Part shown: positions 35,269-44,907 of the stretch, in pieces | Layout of the letters: every line of letters starts with the position of its first letter | How positions within the stretch are numbered: position 1 is the first letter of the stretch | From: UBA6136 sp044350805 | Lineage (GTDB): Bacteria; Pseudomonadota; Gammaproteobacteria; Methylococcales; Methylococcaceae | Assembly: GCA_044350805.1 (NCBI GenBank) | Contig: JBILGU010000013.1 | Location: forward strand, 14,327 to 78,326 | Direction of reading: 5' to 3' | Length of the DNA: 64,000 nucleotides | The notes under the pieces: generated by a model | What the model was told of the DNA's origin: nothing | What the model saw: the letters and a program-made list of their open reading frames with translations, nothing else | Database searches by the model: none | Program-made: the position numbers and the translations under genes

Positions 35269-38200
35269 CTAGTGTCTTGCGCCAGCCCGCTCCTGGGCTG
35301 CATGCATTTTTTCAAGTGCCAAACGATAGTCGACAGGCATGACCTTCACGAACTTTGGCAGATAGCTATCCCAAGCATCCAGAATTCGCCGGGCCTTCGT
35401 GCTTCCTGTGTACTGGCTATGTCGGGTGATCAGTGTCCAAAGTCGCTTCTCATCATCTCGGGTCATGTTGTGAAGTACATCAACCAGACCATGACTTTCC
35501 AGATCGCCACCTTGATGCGCTCTTTGCTCCAGGGCTCCGGCTTCAGCTGGAATGGGCTGGAGTTCGACCATGGACAGATTGCAGCGGTGCGTGAAATCAC
35601 CAGATTCGTCCAGGACATAGGCCACACCGCCGGACATGCCGGCTGCGAAATTTCTGCCAGTTTCTCCAAGGACGACCACGACGCCCCCGGTCATGTACTC
35701 GCATCCATGGTCGCCGACACCTTCGACAACAGCAATTGCGCCAGAGTTTCTAACGGCAAATCGCTCACCGGCAACGCCTCGGAAGTAACACTCTCCCTGG
35801 ATCCCACCGTAAAGAACCGTATTGCCGACGATGATGTTTTGGTCAGCAACGATGGGCGATTCTTGCGGCGGATAGATCACGATTCGGCCGCCAGAGAGTC
35901 CTTTGCCCACGTAATCATTCCCTTCGCCGGATAACTCCAGCGTGATGCCGCTGGCAAGGAATGCGCCGAAACTCTGACCGGCTGTGCCGTGTAGTTTCAC
36001 GTGAATGGTGTCGTCATTCAGTCCGGTATGCCCATATCGCTTGGCCACTTGGCCCGAGAGCATGGCGCCAACCGTGCGGTTGAAGTTCCGGATTGGAAGT
36101 TCAAACTGGACCGGGGTCCTTGATTCCAAGGCCGGTTTGGCATGAGCGATGAGCTGATGATCCAGCGCCTTTTCAAGTTCGTGATCCTGTTTTTCGGTGT
36201 TCAGGATGGAAACCCCTTCACCTGGGGTTGGTTTGAACAGGAGGCGGGATAGGTCGATCTTAGAGGCCTTCCAGTGGGCGACAGCCTTGCGCATATCCAG
36301 ACGGTCGGTCTGACCAATCATTTCATTGAATGAGCGGTAGCCCAGTTTGGCCATGATCTGGCGAACTTCTTCGGCAATGAAGAAGAAGAAATTCACGACA
36401 TGTTCTGGCTGGCCCGTGAACCGCTTGCGAAGTTCCGGATCTTGAGTCGCAACACCGACGGGGCAGGTATTCAGGTGGCATTTACGCATCATGATGCAGC
36501 CTTCCACGATCAGAGGTGCCGTGGCAAAACCGAATTCATCAGCACCCAGCAGGGCCGCCATGACCACATCGCGGCCCGTTCGAAGTCCCCCGTCAGCCTG
36601 AACGCAGACACGACCTCGCAGCTTGTTCAGTACCAAGGTCTGATGCGTTTCAGCCAAGCCGATTTCCCAAGGCAGGCCGGCATGCTTGATTGAGGTGATC
36701 GGGCTCGCTCCGGTGCCACCATCGTAGCCGGCGATCGTGATGTGGTCGGCATGTGCCTTTGCAACACCCGCCGCAACCGTTCCAACGCCCACTTCAGACA
36801 CCAGCTTGACGCTGATGCGGGCCTCCGGATTGACGTTCTTGAGGTCGTGGATGAGCTGACCCAAGTCTTCAATCGAGTAGATGTCATGGTGAGGTGGAGG
36901 TGAAATCAGGCCTACACCCGGGGTCGAGTGACGGACTCGGGCAATGGTCGCATCCACCTTGTGCCCTGGGAGCTGACCGCCTTCACCCGGCTTTGCACCC
37001 TGACTGATTTTGATCTGAATATCATCGGCATTGACGAGATATTCGGTCGTCACGCCAAAACGGCCAGAAGCGACCTGTTTGATCGCTGAGCGCATGGAGT
37101 CGCCGTTCGCAAGCGGTTTGAACCGCTCTGAAAGTTCACCACCTTCGCCTGTGTTGGACTTGCCTCCGATCCGGTTCATGGCAATGGCCAGCGTCGTATG
37201 CGCTTCATAAGAGATTGAGCCAAAGCTCATCGCACCTGTCGCAAAGCGCTTGACGATGTCCTTGGCCGGCTCGACCTCATCAAGTGGAACCTCAGGACGG
37301 CTATAGTCAAAGTCGAGAAGACCTCGAAGGGTGATCAACCGTTCGTTTTGCTCGTTGATGGAACGCGTATATTCGACGTAAGTCGACCAGTTGTTCGTGC
37401 GGGTCGCGTGCTGGAGTTTCGAGATCGTCTCCGGCGTCCAGACATGATCTTCACCCCGAACGCGGTAAGCGTACTCGCCACCAACATCCAGTGCGTTGCG
37501 ATAAATCGGCGCGTCGCCAAAGGCGGCCCGATGTCTTTTGACGGTTTCTTCGGCAATTTCGAGGAGACCTGCACCATCGGTGGTTGCACTGATCCCCGGA
37601 AAATAGCGGGCGAGGAAGGCATCACTGAGGCCTACCGCATTGAAGATCTGGGCACCGCAGTAGGACTGATAGGTTGAAATGCCCATCTTGGACATGATTT
37701 TCAGCAGGGCCTTGCCAACTGCCTTGATGTAGCGCTTGTGCGCCTCATCAGAAGTGATTTTTTCAGGAATGTCTTGGATCAGGGATGACAGGGAGTCGAA
37801 TGCCAGATACGGATTGATCGCTTCGGCACCGAATCCTGCAAGTAGTGCGAAGTGATGAACCTCTCGGGCTTCCCCGGTTTCAACCACCAGACCGACCTCG
37901 GTCCGATGGCCTGTCTTGATCAGGTGAAAGTGGACCGTTGCCGTCGCCAAAAGGGCCGGAATGGCCACATGCTCGGCATCCATTTTTCGGTCCGAAATGA
38001 TCAGAATGTTATTACCCGCAGCAACAGCCCGCTCGGCTTCCGAACAGAGGCTATCCAGAGCACGCTCCATTCCGGGAGCACCTGAATCTGCTGGGTAGCA
38101 AATGCTGAGGGTGGTGGTTTTGAAAACGCCACTGGTTTTGGCTTCGATTCTGCGGATCTTTTCAAGATCCTTGTTGCTCAGAATCGGCTGATGGGCTTCC

Positions 38201-39897
38201 AGGCGCTTGTGCGTCCCCCCATTCTTCAGATCGAGAAGGTTGGGGCGCGGGCCGATGTGGGTGACCAGCGACATGACCAGTTCTTCACGAATCGGGTCGA
38301 TCGCAGGATTGGTGACCTGAGCGAAGGCCTGCTTGAAATAGTCATAAAGCATGCGTGACTTGGATGACAGAACCGCCAAGGTCGCATCCGTTCCCATCGA
38401 GCCCACGGGTTCCTGGCCGGTCAGTGCCATCGGTGTCAGGAAGAACTTGATATCTTCCTGGGTGTAGCCGAAGGCCTGTTGGCGATCCAGCAGTGTCTTA
38501 TCGTCAGGCGGCATAGCCGAGATTTCGGACGGGAGCTTTTCCAGCTGAATCTGGGTGTCCGAGAGCCATTGCTGATAAGGCGCTTTCTCTGCGAGTTCCG
38601 CCTTGATTTCGGCATCATCAATGATGCGGCCTTGCTCCATATCGATCAGGAACATCTTGCCTGGCTGGAGACGCCACTTCTTGATGATCTTATGTTCAGG
38701 AATTGTCAGGACACCCATTTCCGATGCCATGACAACATGGTCATCATCGGTGATCAGGTAACGAGCCGGGCGCAGACCATTCCGGTCGAGTGTCGCACCG
38801 ATCTGGCGCCCATCCGTAAAGGCGACGGCAGCAGGTCCATCCCATGGTTCCATGAGTGCAGAGTGGTATTCGTAGAACGCGCGACGCTTTTCATCCATCA
38901 ACGGATTGCCCGCCCAGGCTTCCGGAATGAGCAACATCATTGCGTGTGCCAGCGAATAGCCCCCCATGACCAGCAGTTCGAGGGCGTTATCGAAACTCGC
39001 GGAGTCGGACTTTCCTTCCCCGATCAATGGCCAGATCTTGTCGAGGTCAGAGCCGAGAATCTCGGATGACATGGAGTGACGACGCGCCGCCATCCAGTTG
39101 ATGTTCCCGCGGACGGTGTTGATCTCACCGTTGTGAGCGATCATGCGGAACGGATGGGCAAGATCCCAGGTCGGGAAGGTGTTGGTTGAGAAGCGCTGGT
39201 GAACCAGCGCAAGGGCAGAAATGACCCGTTCATCCTCAAGATCCAGATAGTAGACCCCGACCTGATCGGCCAGCAGCATGCCTTTGTAAACGAGGGTGCT
39301 GGAGGAGAAGGATGGGATGTAGAACATCTTGCCTTCTTCGAGCTTCAGATCTCGAATGCGGTTATCAATTTGCTTGCGAATCACGAACAGCTTGCGTTCG
39401 AACGCTGCCTGATCCCGGCAGTTCTCCCCTTGACCAACAAATATTTGTCGAATCCGTGGCTCGATCTTCTTAACGGACACGCCAAGGCCTGTGCTGTCGA
39501 CAGGAACGTCCCGCCATCCGAGCAAATGTTGCCCTTCCGACTTGATGAATTCCTCGATGATGGCCTCGCAGGTCGCATGATGCGCCGGGTTTTGCGGCAA
39601 AAAGACCATGCCGACACCATAGGCACCAGCCGCCGGTAACGTGATCCCCAGCTTTTGGGTTTCTTCACGCAGGAAGGCATCAGGGATTTGAATGAGGATG
39701 CCTGCTCCGTCTCCGGCCAGGGGGTCAGCGCCCACAGCCCCGCGATGCGTGATGTTGCGGAGGATTTCTAACCCTCGGCTCACGATGTCGTGGCTTTTCT
39801 TCCCCTTAATATGGGCGATGAAGCCGACACCGCAGGCATCGTGTTCGTTGCGGGGGTCATAGAGACCCTGTTGGTCCGGGATGGCGTTAAAACTCAT
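35269..39897 (-). CDS. gltB: Glutamate synthase large subunit, 1542 aa
   Basis: It makes two glutamates from glutamine and 2-oxoglutarate. The N-terminal type II amidotransferase nucleophile is Cys22 (NEHDACGVGFIAHIKG), after a 21-residue propeptide. The FMN/iron-sulfur synthase domain shows GEGGELSERF, GAKPGEGGQLPG and the cysteines in CHLNTCPVGVATQDPELR. The C-terminal beta-helix domain contains the glycine-rich repeats GEGNDYVGKGLSGGRIVIY and GDHGCEYMTGGVVVVLG. It is full length and first in the gltBD operon. It has a strong sigma-70 promoter about 170 bp upstream. Confidence 0.97.
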   Translation of the reverse strand: MSFNAIPDQQGLYDPRNEHDACGVGFIAHIKGKKSHDIVSRGLEILRNITHRGAVGADPLAGDGAGILIQIPDAFLREETQKLGITLPAAGAYGVGMVFLPQNPAHHATCEAIIEEFIKSEGQHLLGWRDVPVDSTGLGVSVKKIEPRIRQIFVGQGENCRDQAAFERKLFVIRKQIDNRIRDLKLEEGKMFYIPSFSSSTLVYKGMLLADQVGVYYLDLEDERVISALALVHQRFSTNTFPTWDLAHPFRMIAHNGEINTVRGNINWMAARRHSMSSEILGSDLDKIWPLIGEGKSDSASFDNALELLVMGGYSLAHAMMLLIPEAWAGNPLMDEKRRAFYEYHSALMEPWDGPAAVAFTDGRQIGATLDRNGLRPARYLITDDDHVVMASEMGVLTIPEHKIIKKWRLQPGKMFLIDMEQGRIIDDAEIKAELAEKAPYQQWLSDTQIQLEKLPSEISAMPPDDKTLLDRQQAFGYTQEDIKFFLTPMALTGQEPVGSMGTDATLAVLSSKSRMLYDYFKQAFAQVTNPAIDPIREELVMSLVTHIGPRPNLLDLKNGGTHKRLEAHQPILSNKDLEKIRRIEAKTSGVFKTTTLSICYPADSGAPGMERALDSLCSEAERAVAAGNNILIISDRKMDAEHVAIPALLATATVHFHLIKTGHRTEVGLVVETGEAREVHHFALLAGFGAEAINPYLAFDSLSSLIQDIPEKITSDEAHKRYIKAVGKALLKIMSKMGISTYQSYCGAQIFNAVGLSDAFLARYFPGISATTDGAGLLEIAEETVKRHRAAFGDAPIYRNALDVGGEYAYRVRGEDHVWTPETISKLQHATRTNNWSTYVEYTRSINEQNERLITLRGLLDFDYSRPEVPLDEVEPAKDIVKRFATGAMSFGSISYEAHTTLAIAMNRIGGKSNTGEGGELSERFKPLANGDSMRSAIKQVASGRFGVTTEYLVNADDIQIKISQGAKPGEGGQLPGHKVDATIARVRHSTPGVGLISPPPHHDIYSIEDLGQLIHDLKNVNPEARISVKLVSEVGVGTVAAGVAKAHADHITIAGYDGGTGASPITSIKHAGLPWEIGLAETHQTLVLNKLRGRVCVQADGGLRTGRDVVMAALLGADEFGFATAPLIVEGCIMMRKCHLNTCPVGVATQDPELRKRFTGQPEHVVNFFFFIAEEVRQIMAKLGYRSFNEMIGQTDRLDMRKAVAHWKASKIDLSRLLFKPTPGEGVSILNTEKQDHELEKALDHQLIAHAKPALESRTPVQFELPIRNFNRTVGAMLSGQVAKRYGHTGLNDDTIHVKLHGTAGQSFGAFLASGITLELSGEGNDYVGKGLSGGRIVIYPPQESPIVADQNIIVGNTVLYGGIQGECYFRGVAGERFAVRNSGAIAVVEGVGDHGCEYMTGGVVVVLGETGRNFAAGMSGGVAYVLDESGDFTHRCNLSMVELQPIPAEAGALEQRAHQGGDLESHGLVDVLHNMTRDDEKRLWTLITRHSQYTGSTKARRILDAWDSYLPKFVKVMPVDYRLALEKMHAAQERAGARH

Positions 39898-40238
39898 TAA
39901 ATACCTCGGTCAGGAATCTGTAGTCCCTTGAGCTCAGGCTGCGGCGATGTCCGGGTTTAACCCAACAATCGCATCAGGGCGGTGGCTTGGCCCGCCCGGT
40001 TATCATCAGCGACACGGGAGCCGGCCATCGAGCGACACAACGAAGTGCCGAGCAAATGGCTCGAAAATATACTGTTTTAGCCCCTTTCTTTCAAGGGATG
40101 GTCAAGCAAATCGGGGGTTGGCTGCAAAAAAACGATCCAACTGCAACCGCACGCGGCCTTACTTCTGTCCACAGGAAAAGGGTATATCATCGGGGAGGTC
40201 TTGGCTGATCCCGATTATTTCAAATGAGGAAATTAAGG
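39898..40238. other. Divergent intergenic region between gltB and the OmpA-domain gene
   Basis: 341 bp without a supported gene. It holds the minus-strand gltB promoter (40066-40094) and a gltB leader of about 160 nt. A GGGCGGTGGCTTGGCCCGCCC hairpin-like stretch lies near 39977-39997. No plus-strand promoter for the OmpA-domain gene could be fixed; a TATATC at about 40172 is a weak candidate. Confidence 0.5.
40066..40094 (-). promoter_or_regulatory. Sigma-70 promoter for gltBD
   Basis: On the minus strand TTGAAA (40094-40089) and TATATT (40071-40066) are exactly 17 bp apart. Transcription would start near 40059. Confidence 0.6.
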
Positions 40239-42086
40239 ATGCAATTACTGAGCGACATTGTTCGCGATACGGATGAAAACTTCGGTCTCGGGAACAGAGC
40301 CGCAGTGCTGGTATCAGAGGCAGCAAAGTGTCTCTTCGAGTCAGGACGTGGGGGCTTGAAGGGCTTTTTGGAGCGGCTTGAGTCCGAGGGATTAGCCTCG
40401 GACCTTGCCAACTGGCGTAATTCATCCCAGGAGATCCGGTTCCCAGAGGGGATATGGGTCGACAACGTACTCGGGGTGGAGACGATCACCCGGATTGGCC
40501 GGGATCTTGGCATGGCAAATGCGCGCGTCAGAACGGCGCTGGCTTATGTGATCCCCCATCTAATCCGCTATTTTGCCAGTGGCGCAACCCTTCCTGATCA
40601 ACTTCCGTCCGCAGTCGAAGAGTATCTCGGTGCCGGAAAGCCCGAACATCTTGCCCCCCGCAGTCGCGGCATCAAAAAAACCGCGCGCAAAAAAAAGCGT
40701 TCAACCCCTCCCCCCGGGGGCACCGGAAAATTTCTCTGGGGCGGCGGTGTGATTGTGCTTCTGATCAGCGGGTTCATTTTGGGTCGTGACGTCATGACGC
40801 GGAGCCAGCCAGCCCCATCGACAATTCCGGCAAAGGTTGAGTTGCCGCCAACAGCGCCCAAGGCGTCAGACGCAAAGGCCGAAAAAACGCCAGAGCCCCA
40901 GCCTCCAGAATCCCGGAGTCCTGGATCGAAGCTGGTCATCCGAAGCTATGGTAATCAGATCGAGTACCTGGGCTTCGTGAACTCACCAGAGGTTCGCTTG
41001 CAATTAAGCGAAAAACTTCAAAAGTCGTTTGGCGCTCCGAGATTGCAAGGGGAGATCGTAGTTGATGCCGAGAGGGCAGAACCCCTCTGGATGGGACAGC
41101 TCGATCGACTGTTGCCCTTGGTCAGCGTGCCGGGACTGGATATTCGGCTTGAGGGCAACACCGTCCGGGTAGGTGGATGGTTGGCGGAAGAGGATAGAAC
41201 CAGTGTTCTCAATAACCTCATGAGCGCGTTGGGATCAAATTACCGATTTGGCTACCTCCGAGAAGAGGAGATTGAGCGTAGCCAGGATTCACGTCAATTC
41301 ATTCTTGCCGCTCTGGCGCATGCTCCGCCCGAGATCAAGCCGCAGGATTTGTGCCTGATCATGAACCACTGGTTGATCGGATTTTCCGAGGGTTCAGCCG
41401 TTTTTCCAGATGATTCAAAAGACATTCTGAATCGGGTTGCCGAGGTCTTGAAATCCGCAAAGCCCCAATCCATTATTGAAATTCAGGGGCACGTAGATGC
41501 GGAAGGAAGTTCGGGTGCTGCGCAGAAGCTCTCGCTTGAGCGTGCGAACGCCGTTCGCGATGCTCTGATCAAGGCCGGTATTCCCAGTGGATTGCTGCGC
41601 ACCAAAGGCTACGGAAGTGAAAAACGGTTGTCGAGTGGAGGGGCCGCATTTGATCACCTTCGGAATCAGCGCATTGAGTTCCGAGTGATACAAGTCTGCG
41701 ATGCCTATTTCCCTTGCGAATCCTCTGCACCCCCGAAGAGGATCACTGCGCCGGATCCCAATCTGCCAGAACCTGAGGTTTCTGCACCCGCAGTAAGAGT
41801 GATTGAGCCTGCTTCTCCGGCGGCCGGGGCACCGGCAAGGTCGGTGCTGCGACCCGTTGAGTCATCCGATCCAACACCTTCTACAGGTTCGGCGCCGTCC
41901 CGGGCAGCGGAGTCCGAGGACTCCGGTAGCTCTGAGGTGGGTTCCTCTCAAGCATCAGGTTCCAAGCTGAAGGCGCTTTCAGAGGAGCTTCCTCCTCCTC
42001 CCAAGCCCAGGCCCAAACCAGTTCCTACACCGAAACCCCCGGCGGCTAAACCCCCCGAGTGGTACGACCCGTTGGGACTCTTCTGA
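40239..42086 (+). CDS. OmpA-domain envelope protein with N-terminal DUF937/YidB-like domain, 615 aa
   Basis: Domains in order: a helical DUF937/YidB-like domain (about 1-130, with VLVSEAAKCLFESGRGGLK and DNVLGVETITRIGRDLGM), a basic patch (KKTARKKKRS), one transmembrane helix (FLWGGGVIVLLISGFILG), a Pro/Ala linker, a BON-like middle region, the OmpA peptidoglycan-binding domain (IIEIQGHVDAEGSSGAAQ, then LSLERANAVRDALIKAGI), and a long Pro/Ser-rich tail ending WYDPLGLF. The ATG at 40239 is preceded by GAGG at proper spacing, better than the in-frame ATG at 40224. It probably anchors the inner membrane to peptidoglycan. It converges with the DHCR24 homologue, 7 bp apart. Confidence 0.75.
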   Translation: MQLLSDIVRDTDENFGLGNRAAVLVSEAAKCLFESGRGGLKGFLERLESEGLASDLANWRNSSQEIRFPEGIWVDNVLGVETITRIGRDLGMANARVRTALAYVIPHLIRYFASGATLPDQLPSAVEEYLGAGKPEHLAPRSRGIKKTARKKKRSTPPPGGTGKFLWGGGVIVLLISGFILGRDVMTRSQPAPSTIPAKVELPPTAPKASDAKAEKTPEPQPPESRSPGSKLVIRSYGNQIEYLGFVNSPEVRLQLSEKLQKSFGAPRLQGEIVVDAERAEPLWMGQLDRLLPLVSVPGLDIRLEGNTVRVGGWLAEEDRTSVLNNLMSALGSNYRFGYLREEEIERSQDSRQFILAALAHAPPEIKPQDLCLIMNHWLIGFSEGSAVFPDDSKDILNRVAEVLKSAKPQSIIEIQGHVDAEGSSGAAQKLSLERANAVRDALIKAGIPSGLLRTKGYGSEKRLSSGGAAFDHLRNQRIEFRVIQVCDAYFPCESSAPPKRITAPDPNLPEPEVSAPAVRVIEPASPAAGAPARSVLRPVESSDPTPSTGSAPSRAAESEDSGSSEVGSSQASGSKLKALSEELPPPPKPRPKPVPTPKPPAAKPPEWYDPLGLF

Positions 42087-42093
42087 GGATGGC

Positions 42094-43704
42094 CTAGTCC
42101 TTGGAAAAGTCGACGTTTGGATCCTCGCCGGCCTTGAGCTTACGCATCTCAACCGGCGAGATCCTCCCCTTTGAAGAAATCTTGTCGTAAATCTCCCCGA
42201 AAGCCTGTTTGCAGTAGGGGAGGTTATCGCGGAGTCGGTCGTAGGCCGAATGATCGAACATTTTGCGAAAGTTCTCCTCGCTCAGCAGGGTCTTCGCATA
42301 AAGGGCCTGATAGCCCTGATGATCGATCACGAATTCTTCCAAAAGGGGCAATGCTTTTCGACCATCGAAATTGGCCTTCTTCGGCGTTCCATAGGCGCCG
42401 ATGTCGACATACATGGGATCCCGCTCACCGCTGGGCGTGTTGAAGGGATGAACAAGTCCCAGGTGGGCGGCATTGTCGAAAACGGCCATGGGCGAAAGCC
42501 AAAGAGGGTAAAGGTCAAAGTGGTCGTCGAAATATTCAAGGGACTTCTTGAGAAGTGCCATCGGCATCAGCATATCCTGGACGACATGATGCTTTTCCCG
42601 AAGTCTTCGTGTGGTCTCGGTTTCGGTATATTTCAGAAGTTCAATCCGTGGGGGCAGAGCCCAGCCCAGGAGAAACCGGAAGAGGGGGTTGTTCCCGAAG
42701 GTAATGATTTCTTCCATGGCCCAGAAGTAGCTTCGGGTATGGCGATGGAGGTAGTGCCTGAGCGGGATGTATTCAACGACGTCCTTCCCCCGGTTCAGAA
42801 TGTCCTCGACATGTTTGTAAAACCAGGGTTTGTACCAGCGACCAATCGGGTTGACAGGTCCGTCTGCACCGGGGTCGTCGGCAAGGTTGCCAATCATGAC
42901 AACGCCCTGATGCCGGCTGTATGTCAGGGCTTCGACATATTCGTTGTCCTCCGTGTTGCGCGAGGCTGAATCGAAGGCTTCGATCAGGTCATCGAGCTGG
43001 GTCTTGGGATAGTAGGCGACCTTGACGTACTTCTTGGCGGGAATAATCTTCAATTCAGCGGCAACCAGGAAGCCCAGTGTGCCGTGACTCCAGGGGATCA
43101 GGTGGAAAAGCTCCGTGTTTTCAGTCGCAGAGCAGTGCAGGAGTGTTCCCTCTGCCGTAACGAGGTCGAAAGAGACGCAGATGTATTGAAAAAGACCATG
43201 TTTGTGGCTACTGGTCTCGACGCCAAAACCCATGATCAGTCCGCCGACGGTCAAGTCATCCAGTTCTGGGACGACAGGCAAGATCCAGCCGCGGGCAATG
43301 AGGGATCTGGAGATTTGTCCCATGCTGGCGAGGGGTTCAACACGAACGGTCTGGCCTTCTTCGTCAATCGATAGAATGTCGTACATCCCGATGAAGATAT
43401 TGCGCCGAGAGAGCTTGTATTTAGGCACCATCTCACTCATGGATTGCCAGCCGGATCTCGCGGTGCACAGCTTTTGTTGTGCCCCATCGGCTTGCCAGTC
43501 CTTGATTTGTTGAATCACCGATTGCACCCGCTGCTCATGTCTTTGGGGTGCCGAGCGCAGACGGAAAAGGATGTGGTTGCGAACAAACACATAAACGCTG
43601 TAAAGGCAGGACACCGGGAGCAGGCAAACTGTGGCAAAGAGTCCACGGTGATGCGTCAGGATGTATTCGAAGATCTGACCGGAATCTGGCAATTTCTGGG
43701 ACAT
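42094..43704 (-). CDS. Delta-24 sterol reductase homologue (DHCR24-like FAD oxidoreductase), 536 aa
   Basis: It resembles human DHCR24 (516 aa) along the whole length. An N-terminal membrane helix (21-43) is followed by FRLRSAPQRHEQRV (human FKLSSAPRLHEQRV), the FAD-binding PELDDLTVGGLIMG (147-160, identical in human), SSHKHGLFQ, and PWSHGTLGFLVAAE. Later matches are YIPLRHYLHRHTRSYFW, EKHHVVQDMLMPM and VDIGAYGTPK. The eukaryotic enzyme reduces the sterol side-chain C24 double bond. The same reaction is the natural proposal here, supported by adjacent SdmB- and SdmA-like genes on the other strand. The exact substrate (lanosterol-type or 4-methyl sterol) is unknown. Confidence 0.88.
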   Translation of the reverse strand: MSQKLPDSGQIFEYILTHHRGLFATVCLLPVSCLYSVYVFVRNHILFRLRSAPQRHEQRVQSVIQQIKDWQADGAQQKLCTARSGWQSMSEMVPKYKLSRRNIFIGMYDILSIDEEGQTVRVEPLASMGQISRSLIARGWILPVVPELDDLTVGGLIMGFGVETSSHKHGLFQYICVSFDLVTAEGTLLHCSATENTELFHLIPWSHGTLGFLVAAELKIIPAKKYVKVAYYPKTQLDDLIEAFDSASRNTEDNEYVEALTYSRHQGVVMIGNLADDPGADGPVNPIGRWYKPWFYKHVEDILNRGKDVVEYIPLRHYLHRHTRSYFWAMEEIITFGNNPLFRFLLGWALPPRIELLKYTETETTRRLREKHHVVQDMLMPMALLKKSLEYFDDHFDLYPLWLSPMAVFDNAAHLGLVHPFNTPSGERDPMYVDIGAYGTPKKANFDGRKALPLLEEFVIDHQGYQALYAKTLLSEENFRKMFDHSAYDRLRDNLPYCKQAFGEIYDKISSKGRISPVEMRKLKAGEDPNVDFSKD

Positions 43705-43774
43705 GAGGCTGATGTAATGGATCGGAAGTGGAAGGTGTTCGGGTTCGTCTTCAACGGCATAACCCGATCATCGA

Positions 43775-43802
43775 AATTTAGCGCCGCATGTTACCATTCC
43801 AA
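43775..43802 (-). promoter_or_regulatory. Possible promoter of the DHCR24-like gene
   Basis: On the minus strand TTGGAA (43802-43797) and TAAATT (43780-43775) are 16 bp apart, each matching consensus at four of six positions. It lies about 70 bp upstream of the start codon in the divergent control region of the sterol cluster. Confidence 0.3.
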
Positions 43803-43829
43803 GTTCATGTACGATCAATTCAAGACCAA

Positions 43830-44843
43830 ATGAGTTCTACTCCGATCCTGGTTACCGGGGGTACCGGCCATCTCGGTGCCAATCTCATCCGCAGACTTCT
43901 TGACGAGGGACATACGGTCAGGGCGTTGGTTCGTCCAGGCCGAAATAATGGAGCCTTTGATGGCCTCGATCTCGAGGTATTCGAAGCTGATCTCAGGGAT
44001 CCTGAGGCCCTCCGCAACGCGGTTGCCGGTTGCCGAAAGATTTATCACTGTGCTGCGCATGTATCGACTATTGAAGGGGATGCAGCCCATCGTCGGGAAA
44101 TCTTTGACACCAATGTCATTGGGACCATGAACCTTCTGGATGCCGCCCGTGATGCTGGCATCGAAAAAGTGGTGGTCTCTGGATCGCTGAGCGCGACCGG
44201 TTATGAAAGAGATATTCCGAGCGATGAGTCGGCGCCTTTCTATCCCTTCGACCGTCATCTGCCCTATGGCTTTACCAAACACCTCGTGGAGCATCATTGC
44301 CTGAGGGCTCACGCTGAGGGCCTTGATGTCGTGGTGGCTGTTTCCTGTGCCATCATTGGGCCAAACGATTTTGTCCCGTCGCGGTTTGGACAGGTTCTGA
44401 TTGATTTCGCACATGGCCAGTTACGCGCTTACATCCCCGGTGGATTTGAGTTTGTCTCCACTCGAGACATCGTCGAAGGACATATCCTCGCCATGGAGAA
44501 GGGGCGATCGGGTCAAAAGTACCTGATCAGCACGACCTATTCGACGGTGGACGATTTAATGACGCTTTTTTCGAAGGTCACGGGGAAGCCAAAACCCAGA
44601 CTCAGGCTGCCTATACCGGTTATGGCGATGATTGCCGATATTGCTGACAAGACCTGGTTTCGGCTTTACCCGAACCGGCCCCGCCGGTTCACGCCCGCGG
44701 CCGTGCGGTTACTCAGCATGCATCGAAGGGTAGATAACACAAAGGCACGCAACGAGTTGGGTTTTCAGCCGACTTCGCTCGAAGATGCCGTCCGTGATGC
44801 GTACGATGATTTTGTAAGGCGTGGCCTGATTCGGCCCGAGTAA
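43830..44843 (+). CDS. 3-beta-hydroxysteroid dehydrogenase-type extended SDR (SdmB-like), 337 aa
   Basis: NAD(P)-dependent short-chain dehydrogenase of the 3-beta-HSD/NSDHL class. The Rossmann motif is ILVTGGTGHLGANLIRRL (GGTGHLG at 10-16). The catalytic pair is Y146-x3-K150 in YGFTKHLVEHH, with the upstream serine in VVSGSLSATG. In bacterial C-4 demethylation, SdmB oxidises the 3-hydroxyl and drives loss of the C-4 carboxyl after SdmA acts. The next gene encodes a Rieske oxygenase, and a DHCR24 homologue lies divergent, so this role is the best inference. I prefer the ATG at 43830, where the first family strand begins; an in-frame ATG at 43788 overlaps the control region. Confidence 0.8.
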   Translation: MSSTPILVTGGTGHLGANLIRRLLDEGHTVRALVRPGRNNGAFDGLDLEVFEADLRDPEALRNAVAGCRKIYHCAAHVSTIEGDAAHRREIFDTNVIGTMNLLDAARDAGIEKVVVSGSLSATGYERDIPSDESAPFYPFDRHLPYGFTKHLVEHHCLRAHAEGLDVVVAVSCAIIGPNDFVPSRFGQVLIDFAHGQLRAYIPGGFEFVSTRDIVEGHILAMEKGRSGQKYLISTTYSTVDDLMTLFSKVTGKPKPRLRLPIPVMAMIADIADKTWFRLYPNRPRRFTPAAVRLLSMHRRVDNTKARNELGFQPTSLEDAVRDAYDDFVRRGLIRPE

Positions 44844-44907
44844 TGGACCCCTCAAAGAGGGATCGGTCCTGTGACCCACTTTAATTCTTGATGTTATGGA
44901 GTACCCC